Source of the DNA: Prevotellaceae bacterium UBA1743
GTDB lineage: Bacteria > Bacteroidota > Bacteroidia > Bacteroidales > Bacteroidaceae
Assembly: GCA_002314945.1 (NCBI GenBank)
Contig: DCHV01000030.1
Location: forward strand, 1-39,762
Direction: 5' to 3'
DNA length: 39,762 nucleotides
In this document: piece after piece, positions 32,442 through 39,762 of the stretch
How positions within the stretch are numbered: the stretch's first letter is position 1
How the letters are laid out: each line of letters begins with the position of its first letter
Position numbers and translations under genes: made by a program
The notes under the pieces: generated by a model
What the model was told of the DNA's origin: nothing
What the model saw: only the letters and a program-made list of their open reading frames with translations
Database searches by the model: none

Positions 32442-34946
32442 ATGAAGACACATAAAAAAACAGATATACCAAACAAAAAATTAAAGAAAGAAAACAAATC
32501 ATTTTTTTCATACATACAATGGATTATATCTGGATTGAAAGAAAATGAGCAAGAAAAAGATCTAACAGCCATAAGAATGACTCTCCGCGAAAAAATAACT
32601 TACGTGATTGGTTCTATACTCTGCATCCTATCTTGTTACGTAATTCTTTCGTTAGTATCATATTATTTTACCGGGGGTGAAGATCAAAAATTGCTATGTG
32701 AATCAGCAGATATCAAAGCAATGAATTGGATGGGCTCATGGGGAGCTCACATTGCACGTTATATGATTGACAACTGGTTTGGAGTAGCATCTATTATTAT
32801 TCCAATTTTTCTTCTTGCAACAAGCATCCGTGTATTAAGACTATACAAAATAAGGCTTCACATGTGGTTTATTCACTGCACGTATCTGATGGTATGGTTC
32901 TCTATATTCGGAGCCTTTATCATACAACCATTTTTCCAAGATAGTTTTGTTAGCTTCGGAGGTCAAATTGGATTGGTAGAGATGGAATTTCTGAGAGAAA
33001 AGATTGGTCAAGCAGGAATAATATTAACGCTTCTTCTATCTGCTTTTGTATATCTTGTTTGCATAGGCTCTATCAACTATTTCATAAAAAGAAAAACAGA
33101 TAAAGAGGAAAATACAAATAGCAATCCAAGAAAGAAAAAGAGGACGGAAGAAATTTCGGTGGAAGGAGACACAAGAAATATAACAGAAACAGAAAAGCCT
33201 TTTGAAGATGACCCAAAAGAAACAGCTACTACTATTGAATTTGGCGAAATAAGTCAGAAAGAAGGAGATAATCGAAACATAAAAGAGAAAGGTACAGAAA
33301 TAATTCTTGAACGTCCAGAAAAGATCAACGAATCTGAAATCGTCATAGAGAAGCCCAGCAACGAAATGGAAGTTGTTGTAGGAAAAGATCCTGAGCGTGC
33401 TACAGAGGAAAGCAAAGTTTCTATTGAGCCATACGACCCAAAACTTGATTTGGAACACTATCGTTATCCAACATTATCTTTATTAAAGAAGTACGAAACA
33501 GATCAGAGCAATGTGGATATGGATGAACAACAAGCTAATAAAAATCAAATTATTGAAGTGCTTCGCAACTTCGGAGTTGAGATAAATAGCATTAAGGCCA
33601 CAATCGGCCCAACCATTACACTTTACGAGATTACGCCAGCACCAGGAGTACGTATCAGTAAAATTCGCAACTTAGAGGATGACATAGCACTTAGTCTTCG
33701 AGCATTTGGCATTCGTATCATCGCCCCAATTCCAGGAAAGGGAACTATCGGTATAGAAGTACCCAATGCGAAACCACAAATGGTTAGCATGGAAAGCATA
33801 CTGAATAGTAGAAAATTTCAAGAAACTGATTTCGAATTACCTATGGCATTGGGTAAAACAATCACGAACGAAGTATATATGGTTGATTTGGCCAAGATGC
33901 CTCATCTACTAGTCGCAGGTGCGACAGGACAAGGTAAGTCGGTCGGCCTGAACGCCATTATCTCCAGCCTACTATATAAAAAACACCCAGCTGAATTGAA
34001 AATAGTAATGGTTGATCCCAAAAAAGTGGAATTTAGCGTGTATAGTCCTATTGTTAATCATTTCTTGGCACAAGTGGAAGGGAATGAGGATAATGAGGAA
34101 CCCATCATCACGGACGTCAACAAAGTTATTCAAACATTAAAAAGTCTTTGTGTGGAAATGGACACACGCTACGACCTTCTAAAGAAAGCAGGAGTTCGTA
34201 ATATTAAAGAATACAATCAGAAATTCAAGAATCGGCAATTAAATCCTGAAAACGGCCACAAGTTTATGCCGTATATTGTGGTTATTATCGATGAGTTTGG
34301 AGATTTGATCATGACTGCTGGAAAGGAAATAGAACTACCGATTGCTCGTATCGCCCAATTAGCACGCGCGGTAGGCATCCACATGATTATCGCGACCCAA
34401 CGACCGACCACAAACATCATCACAGGTACCATCAAAGCAAATTTCCCTGCGAGAATGGCTTTCAAAGTTGCAAGTCTTGTGGATAGTCGAACAATATTGG
34501 ACCGATCGGGAGCAAATCAGTTGGTAGGCAAAGGCGATATGCTTTTCCTCTGCGGTAATGATCCCGTACGTGTACAATGTGCATTTGTAGATACACCCGA
34601 AGTAGAGGCTATATCCAAATTTATTGCACGTCAACAGAGTTATAATCGTCCATTCCCCTTACCAGAAGTTCCTTTGGACGGAGACGCAGAGAGTTCAGTG
34701 GATGATGTCGATTTAACTCATCTTGATCCTATGTTTGAAGAAGTTGCTCAGATGGTTGTAGCAGAACAGAGTGGAAGTACAAGTATGATTCAACGCAAAT
34801 TTAGTATTGGATACAACCGCGCTGGAAGACTCATGGATCAATTAGAGAAAGCTGGTATTGTAGGCCCCACGAAGGGAAGCAAACCTCGTGAAGTATTATG
34901 TATCAGCGATGATGATCTACAGTTTAAGTTACAAAATATTAGATAA
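32442..34946 (+). CDS. ftsK: DNA translocase FtsK
   Basis: An 834-residue septal DNA pump for chromosome segregation at division. The N-terminal part has four membrane segments (roughly 52-75, 105-130, 140-165, 188-210). A charged, Glu/Lys-rich linker (about 215-340) follows. The motor (about 350-765) has FtsK-alpha (VEINSIKATIGPTITLYEITPAPGVRISKI), Walker A GATGQGKS at 493-500, Walker B VVIIDEFGDL with D617/E618, and ATQRPTTNIITGTIKANFPARMAFKV. The C-terminal gamma domain (about 765-834, MFEEVAQMVVAEQSGSTSMIQRKFSIGYNRAGRLMDQLE) is the winged helix that reads KOPS-like sites and contacts XerCD. It heads the operon that includes the LolA-like and trxB genes, a grouping common in Bacteroidales. 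Confidence 0.94.
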   Translation: MKTHKKTDIPNKKLKKENKSFFSYIQWIISGLKENEQEKDLTAIRMTLREKITYVIGSILCILSCYVILSLVSYYFTGGEDQKLLCESADIKAMNWMGSWGAHIARYMIDNWFGVASIIIPIFLLATSIRVLRLYKIRLHMWFIHCTYLMVWFSIFGAFIIQPFFQDSFVSFGGQIGLVEMEFLREKIGQAGIILTLLLSAFVYLVCIGSINYFIKRKTDKEENTNSNPRKKKRTEEISVEGDTRNITETEKPFEDDPKETATTIEFGEISQKEGDNRNIKEKGTEIILERPEKINESEIVIEKPSNEMEVVVGKDPERATEESKVSIEPYDPKLDLEHYRYPTLSLLKKYETDQSNVDMDEQQANKNQIIEVLRNFGVEINSIKATIGPTITLYEITPAPGVRISKIRNLEDDIALSLRAFGIRIIAPIPGKGTIGIEVPNAKPQMVSMESILNSRKFQETDFELPMALGKTITNEVYMVDLAKMPHLLVAGATGQGKSVGLNAIISSLLYKKHPAELKIVMVDPKKVEFSVYSPIVNHFLAQVEGNEDNEEPIITDVNKVIQTLKSLCVEMDTRYDLLKKAGVRNIKEYNQKFKNRQLNPENGHKFMPYIVVIIDEFGDLIMTAGKEIELPIARIAQLARAVGIHMIIATQRPTTNIITGTIKANFPARMAFKVASLVDSRTILDRSGANQLVGKGDMLFLCGNDPVRVQCAFVDTPEVEAISKFIARQQSYNRPFPLPEVPLDGDAESSVDDVDLTHLDPMFEEVAQMVVAEQSGSTSMIQRKFSIGYNRAGRLMDQLEKAGIVGPTKGSKPREVLCISDDDLQFKLQNIR

Positions 34947-34948
34947 AT

Positions 34949-35575
34949 ATGAAAAATAAAGAATGCTTGATATTCATTTTACTCGCCTCTTTAACCGTAC
35001 AAGCACAAGACGCGATGAAAATATTGGATACAACAGCAAACAAGATTAAGAAAAGTGGAGACGTAGAAGTGACCTTTGTTGCAAGTATGTTCAATGCTAC
35101 AGAAAGCCAAGAAACGATCGAAGGAACCATGTTGCTACAGGGGGCAAAATACTATTTAGATACCAAGAAAGTAAAGACATGGTACGATGGAAACACACAA
35201 TGGAGTTATCTAATTGAAAATAATGAAGTAAACATAACAAATCCTTCAGTTCAAGAAATGCAAGCCATTCATCCTTATGCTTTTTTGGAACTGTATAAAC
35301 AAGACTATAAGAGAAAGGTCAAAGAAACGACTTTACGCAATGAGAAGGTATTTGAAGTTCATCTTGTTGGAGAGAAGAAAAATATGGACATACCCGAAAT
35401 CTATCTCGATATACGTAAGAGTGACTTCACTGTACTATGTGTACGTATAAGACAAGGTGATGATTGGAACCGACTATCTATCCTATCCTTCAAAGGAGGA
35501 CTAAAATTGAAACCTGAGGATTTTACTTTCTCAAAAAATGAATACCCATCTGCAGAAATAATTGATTTACGATGA
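34949..35575 (+). CDS. LolA-like periplasmic lipoprotein carrier
   Basis: A 208-residue exported protein with a Sec signal (MKNKECLIFILLASLTVQAQ, cleavage probably after AQA or AQ). The fold pattern is LolA-like: an N-terminal amphipathic helix (DAMKILDTTANKIKKSGDVEVTFVASM), then beta-strands such as GTMLLQGAKYYLDTKKVKTWYDGNTQWSYLIENNEVNI, which matches the LolA block GxxxxxxPxxxxxxDGxxxWxYxxxxxxV. It should carry lipoproteins released by LolCDE across the periplasm. It starts 2 bp after ftsK and overlaps trxB by 4 bp. Sequence similarity to E. coli LolA is weak, so I call it LolA-like. Confidence 0.8.
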   Translation: MKNKECLIFILLASLTVQAQDAMKILDTTANKIKKSGDVEVTFVASMFNATESQETIEGTMLLQGAKYYLDTKKVKTWYDGNTQWSYLIENNEVNITNPSVQEMQAIHPYAFLELYKQDYKRKVKETTLRNEKVFEVHLVGEKKNMDIPEIYLDIRKSDFTVLCVRIRQGDDWNRLSILSFKGGLKLKPEDFTFSKNEYPSAEIIDLR

Positions 35576-36498
35576 TACAAGATCTTACTATTGTGGGAAG
35601 CGGCCCCGCTGGATATACAGCCGCAATATATGCGGGGAGAGCTGGATTTACACCTTTACTTATTGAGGGGCTCCAACCAGGAGGTCAACTGACTACCACT
35701 ACAGAAGTGGAAAACTTTCCAGGGTTCCCGGAGGGAATTGATGCCAACGAACTAATGGAAAAGATGCGTATCCAAGCGCAACGCTTCGGCACCACGTTTG
35801 TTGCTAATAGTGTGGAACACACTGATTTACGCACTACTCCTTATCATTTATGGTTAGACGATGGTACGGAAATTATCACCAAGAGTCTGATTATTGCTAC
35901 CGGTGCGAGTGCAAAATATCTTGGACTGAGCGATGAGAAAAAATATATGGGTCAAGGTGTAAGTGCTTGTGCTACCTGCGATGGTTTCTTCTACCGACGT
36001 AAGACAGTAGCCGTAGTGGGTGGTGGAGATACTGCATGCGAAGAAGCCACCTACCTTGCAGGATTAGCAAACAAAGTATATCTGATTGTTCGCAAGCCAT
36101 TCCTTCGTGCAAGCAAAATAATGCAAGAGAGAGTATTCAACAATGAAAAAATTGAAATTCTTTTCAATACAAACACAGAAGGTCTTTTCGGCACAAACGG
36201 ATTGCAAGGAGCTCATCTAATATCACGTAAAGGCGAATCCGACGAACGACACTTTGACATTACAATCGATGGATTCTTCCTCGCCATTGGACATACTCCC
36301 AATAGCAAAGTTTTCCTCCCATGGCTCAAGACAGACAATGAAGGATACATTCTCACTCAAGGAGACTCACCCGTGACAAACCTGCCTGGAGTATATGCAG
36401 CTGGCGATATAGCAGATCCACATTATCGACAGGCAATTGTAGCAGCAGCAAGTGGAGCAAAGGCAGCCATTGAGGCTGAGAAATTCCTTAAACAATGA
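35572..36498 (+). CDS. trxB: Thioredoxin-disulfide reductase
   Basis: A 308-residue FAD/NADPH flavoenzyme that reduces thioredoxin. FAD-binding GSGPAG is at 9-14, the NADPH-binding GGGDTA at 150-155, and the redox-active CATC at 133-136. The terminal FAD block NLPGVYAAGDIADPHYRQAIVAAASGAKAAIEAEKFL is complete. The length is normal. Its ATG overlaps the LolA-like stop (ATGA), and its own stop overlaps the next start in the same way, so translation is coupled across at least three genes. Confidence 0.95.
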   Translation: MIQDLTIVGSGPAGYTAAIYAGRAGFTPLLIEGLQPGGQLTTTTEVENFPGFPEGIDANELMEKMRIQAQRFGTTFVANSVEHTDLRTTPYHLWLDDGTEIITKSLIIATGASAKYLGLSDEKKYMGQGVSACATCDGFFYRRKTVAVVGGGDTACEEATYLAGLANKVYLIVRKPFLRASKIMQERVFNNEKIEILFNTNTEGLFGTNGLQGAHLISRKGESDERHFDITIDGFFLAIGHTPNSKVFLPWLKTDNEGYILTQGDSPVTNLPGVYAAGDIADPHYRQAIVAAASGAKAAIEAEKFLKQ

Positions 36499-37988
36499 AC
36501 TATTTACAGTTGTATCGACTCATAAGATACAATGCCTCTCTGAAGGACGAACGTCATCCAATGTTCGAGAAGAATAGGTTCATGAAGTTTCTAATACTAT
36601 TCATGTGGTTGTATTACGCTGCTATCTTAATTCTTTTTGGTGTCACCTTACCCCTTGGCATGAAAGACACTTATAATGGAGTTGCGGCCTTTCATGTATT
36701 GGATGGATTTGTTCCGTACTTGCTGATAGTTGATTTCTGGTTACGCTTCATTTTACAAGAAACACCAGTTCAACAAGTCCATCCCTACTCACTATTACCT
36801 ATTCGACGTTCCTTCCTAATGAATGTATATCTTTTTCGCACAGGTTTCAGTTATGGAAATACATATTGGGGGTTCTTACTTGTGCCATTCGGAATGATAG
36901 CAGTACTTCCCTTACTGGGATGGTTTTCACTTGTAGGATGGTTAATCGGATGGTGGCTTCTATTCATTGCTAATGGATTCCTATACCTCATCACACGCAC
37001 ACTTTGTCTGCAAAATTTAGTATGGGTATTGTTACCTGCAGCCCTCAATGGAGGATTGTTAGCGCTGATGCTTGTTCCCGATCAAAATCCGCTCGATATG
37101 CCATTTACCAAAATGATGTACGGATTTGCTTTAGGTAACTTTCTTCCTTATCTGATTATTCTACTACTCATTGGAGTGTTGTTTTGGATTTGTTATCACC
37201 AACAAATGCACATGGTATACAATGAAGTCGGGAAGAAAGAGGAAATAGAAATAAAAAACACAAATCAGTTAAATTTCCTTAGCCGTTTCGGAATACTTGG
37301 TGAATTTCTAAAACTTGAAATGAAATTGAGGCTTCGCAACAAACAAGTTCGTACTTCCTTCTTGATTGCATTGGGTTGTATGGTTATGCTGAGTATGTTG
37401 TTAAATTTCACAGAAGCATATGATAATGAATTTATGACAAATTTCATTTGTCTGTATGATTATGCAGTACTGGGTATGATGACTCTCATCACCATCATGT
37501 GTTTTGAAGGAAATTATATAGATGGTCTTATGAGCCGTCGTGAAAGTATATATTCACTCCTCAAAGCCAAATACTATATTAGTTCAAGTCTTCTGCTTAT
37601 TCCCATAATATTAGTCAGTCCTTCTATTATGATTGGTAAAATCAGTATATGGATGAACCTTGGTTATTTATTTTTTACTGCAGGTGTAATATATCCTATA
37701 ATGTTTCAATTAGCTGTATATAACAGAAATACAATTCCTCTCAATCAGAAACTTACAGCAAAACAAGCAAGCACGGCTCAAAACATCATCAGCATTGCTA
37801 TTCTATTCGTTCCAATTGGAATAGAGAAAATTTGTGTAATCATTTTAGGGGATATATGGGGATTTGTCCTACTTATGTCCATTGGAATCATAGGTATTTG
37901 TACGCACAAATTATGGTTACAAAACATTTACCACAGATTCATGAGCAGAAGACATTACATTATGGAAGGTATGCGAGCCAGTCGATAA
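36495..37988 (+). CDS. DUF5687 multi-span membrane protein, probable ABC-transporter permease
   Basis: A 497-residue integral membrane protein with about 11-12 hydrophobic segments. The N-terminal QLYRLIRYNASLKDERHPMFEKNRFMKFLILFMWLYYAAILILFG and the LLPIRRSFLMNVYLFRTGFSYGNTYW block are typical of the DUF5687 family. A second related half begins near 265 (FGILGEFLKLEMKLRLRNKQVRTSF), a pattern of ABC-2-type permeases that contain two halves. It overlaps trxB by 4 bp, and an ABC ATPase gene begins 30 bp downstream, so the two probably form one transporter. The substrate is not known. Confidence 0.78.
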   Translation: MNYLQLYRLIRYNASLKDERHPMFEKNRFMKFLILFMWLYYAAILILFGVTLPLGMKDTYNGVAAFHVLDGFVPYLLIVDFWLRFILQETPVQQVHPYSLLPIRRSFLMNVYLFRTGFSYGNTYWGFLLVPFGMIAVLPLLGWFSLVGWLIGWWLLFIANGFLYLITRTLCLQNLVWVLLPAALNGGLLALMLVPDQNPLDMPFTKMMYGFALGNFLPYLIILLLIGVLFWICYHQQMHMVYNEVGKKEEIEIKNTNQLNFLSRFGILGEFLKLEMKLRLRNKQVRTSFLIALGCMVMLSMLLNFTEAYDNEFMTNFICLYDYAVLGMMTLITIMCFEGNYIDGLMSRRESIYSLLKAKYYISSSLLLIPIILVSPSIMIGKISIWMNLGYLFFTAGVIYPIMFQLAVYNRNTIPLNQKLTAKQASTAQNIISIAILFVPIGIEKICVIILGDIWGFVLLMSIGIIGICTHKLWLQNIYHRFMSRRHYIMEGMRASR

Positions 37989-38018
37989 TTATTAATAGAA
38001 CAACATCATATCACCAAG

Positions 38019-38729
38019 ATGGAAATCAATATTAAAGAACTAAGAAAAACATTTGGCGAAAAAGTTGCCGTTGACATAGATAGCCTTCAAATACAATCTG
38101 GAGAAATAATTGGAATCGTAGGAAACAACGGAGCAGGTAAAAGTACGCTTTTCCGTCTAATGTTGGATCTAATCAAAGCTGATCATGGTAAGGTATTTAT
38201 GGGAGATACAGACGTATCTGTTACCGAACGTTGGAAAGATTGGACAGGAGCATTTATCGATGACAGTTTTCTAATAGACTATCTCGCGCCTGATGAATAT
38301 TTCCAATTTATCGCAAAGATAAGTGGAGTAGATACCATTCAATTGGAAGAATTCATTGACGGATTTTCACATTTTATGGCTGGTGAAGTAACTGGACAAA
38401 AAAAACTCATTCGCAACTTGAGTGCTGGCAACAAGCAGAAAGTAGGCATTGTATCTGCCATGCTTCTTCATCCTCAAATACTAATTCTCGATGAGCCGTT
38501 CAACTTCCTTGATCCAAGCAGTCAAAGTGCTATCAAACACCTCCTTTGCAAATACAACAAGGAAACAGGTGCTACAATATTGGTCAGCAGTCACAACCTA
38601 CAACATACAGTGGACATCTGTCCACGCATCATCTTATTGGAACATGGTGTAGTACGACAAGATATTGACAACAGTCAAGGTCAGGCGAAACAAGCACTTG
38701 AAGAGTATTTCCAAACTGAGACAGAATGA
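38019..38729 (+). CDS. ABC transporter ATP-binding protein
   Basis: A 236-residue nucleotide-binding domain. Walker A GNNGAGKS at 35-42, signature LSAGNKQ at 134-140, Walker B ILILDEP at 154-160, D-loop NFLDPSSQ, and H-loop H192 (VSSHNL) are all present. The closest type is the NatA/CcmA-like class used with ABC-2-type permeases, which fits the DUF5687 protein encoded just upstream. The ATG at 38019 is 30 bp after the permease stop. The gene overlaps the glycosidase gene by 4 bp (ATGA). Confidence 0.9.
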   Translation: MEINIKELRKTFGEKVAVDIDSLQIQSGEIIGIVGNNGAGKSTLFRLMLDLIKADHGKVFMGDTDVSVTERWKDWTGAFIDDSFLIDYLAPDEYFQFIAKISGVDTIQLEEFIDGFSHFMAGEVTGQKKLIRNLSAGNKQKVGIVSAMLLHPQILILDEPFNFLDPSSQSAIKHLLCKYNKETGATILVSSHNLQHTVDICPRIILLEHGVVRQDIDNSQGQAKQALEEYFQTETE

Positions 38730-39678
38730 ATATTTTCAAATCCTTAGTCCTGGCTATTCTAGTTGCTTATTCTCCATGCTTCACAGCTAAAAATTTGCAA
38801 TCTGAAAAGCCACTTACTTTGGCTGACCCTTACGTATTCTACGAAAAAGGATGGTATTATGCATACGGAACACACAGTTTCGAAGGTATTGAAGTGTATC
38901 GCAGCAAAGACCTTATTACCTGGCAGTTCGAAAGACTCGCGCTGGAAAGCAAGAATACGAAAACCAATAAATGGTTCTGGGCACCAGAAGTATATCACAT
39001 CAAAGGAAAATACCTAATGTACTTTTCTGGAAATGAGAACATCCGTGCAGCATGGTCAGATTCACCTCTAGGACCTTTTGTGGAAGCAGAAGAAAGCCCA
39101 TTGCTAAGAAGAAAGCCACATGAAGGCAACATCGATAATCATTTGTTTATCGATGATGATGGAAAAGCATACATATTCTTTGTAGAGTGGGGATATTTAG
39201 GCACTTCTATGGCTGAACTTGAAAAAGACTGTCTTACAGTTGATACAACTACCATAAAAGGCATAATCACGCCACAACAATCATGGGAGAAAAAATTAGG
39301 TCAAACCAACGAAGGTCCCTTTATTCTGAAACATAAAGGTTATTACTACCTTACCTATTCTGGAAACGATTTCCGATCACAGGATTATGCAATAGGTGTT
39401 GCTATATCGAACAAGATTACAGGCCCATGGAAAAAAGAGGATTACAACCCTTTCTGAGACGTTGCAAAAGCTTGGTAGGTGTAGGACATCACAGTTTCTT
39501 CAAAGATAAAAACGGGAAAATTCGTATTGCATTCCATTCACATAAAAGCACGAAAGAAGTTTCACCACGAGAGATGCACATAGCGAATGTAAAGTTTTTC
39601 AAGAGTGTAAATGGAGAACCTGATATCTTAAAAATAGACACAACTGAGATTATTCACTGCAAAATAATAGAGCCATAA
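38726..39678 (+). pseudogene. GH43-type glycoside hydrolase, disrupted by a single-base frameshift
   Basis: A signal peptide (MNIFKSLVLAILVAYSPCFTA) leads a five-bladed beta-propeller glycosidase of the GH43/GH117-like fold. Likely catalytic residues are all before the break: D34 (LADPYVF, general base), D137 (NIDNHLF) and E196 (TNEGPF, general acid). The frame ends at 39455-39457 after GPWKKEDYNPF. The normal continuation, LRRCKSLVGVGHHSFFKDKNGKIRIAFHSHKS, is found in the -1 frame up to 39678. One extra T in CCCTTTCTG (39448-39456) would restore a protein of about 317 residues. Either the gene has recently lost its last propeller blade or the base is a sequencing error. Its start overlaps the ABC ATPase stop. 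The family cleaves alpha-L-arabinose, beta-xylose or galactose linkages; the substrate here is not known. Confidence 0.8.
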
Positions 39679-39762
39679 ATCTTATTACGAATTCAGCAAT
39701 TAATATCTGTCTAAACTATAGCAAAAATAGAATACAAAAAGCCCTTCAAACATAAGTCTGAA

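Noticed and set aside
1..39762. CRISPR array, tRNA, rRNA or insertion sequence
   Set aside because: No regularly spaced long repeats, no cloverleaf that I could recognise and no transposase-like protein were found, within the limits of reading by eye.

Overview
The window looks like chromosomal DNA of a Bacteroidales bacterium, most likely Prevotella-like or a close relative; the genus is a guess. The evidence is several upstream boxes that fit the Bacteroidetes -7 consensus TAnnTTTG, few Shine-Dalgarno sequences, the run ileS / DksA-like / lspA / DUF4296 lipoprotein, the run ftsK / LolA-like / trxB, and short-lipobox lipoproteins. No rRNA, tRNA, CRISPR array, transposase or phage gene was seen. 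All genes lie on the + strand except an addA-addB pair at 16344-22480.

Left edge (1-1000): a HigB-HigA toxin-antitoxin pair behind two tandem palindromes that probably form its operator, followed by an array of short repeats with an 11-bp period.

Accessory core (1085-13948): a four-gene operon that is the most unusual part of the window. It encodes a STAS-domain anti-sigma-antagonist-like protein, a MATE-type exporter fused to an RsbW-like ATPase/kinase domain, a 2527-residue NRPS (C-A-T-C-A-T-R), and a 1016-residue NRPS-like protein (A-T-degenerate C-TE). The first NRPS should release an (N-acylated?) dipeptide aldehyde by reduction. The second has an adenylation domain that seems to lack the amino-group-anchoring Asp and a thioesterase with Cys in place of Ser as nucleophile. 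The exporter with its kinase domain and the STAS protein together look like a partner-switching module built into the transporter of the product. A frame-sensitive 7-bp tandem repeat lies inside the first NRPS gene.

Middle (14213-23418): an orphan two-domain fasciclin lipoprotein, the addA-addB recombination helicase-nuclease genes on the minus strand, and panB, divergent from addA.

Right half (23528-39678): ileS with a DksA/TraR-like domain fused in frame at its C terminus, then lspA and a DUF4296 lipoprotein in one tight operon; a polysaccharide export lipoprotein and a BY-kinase/Wzz-type co-polymerase with a Gly-Tyr repeat tail, preceded by a near-perfect 30-bp palindrome at the promoter; a strong terminator; then a tightly packed operon of ftsK, a LolA-like protein, trxB, a DUF5687 membrane protein, its probable ABC ATPase and a GH43-type glycosidase gene that carries a frameshift.
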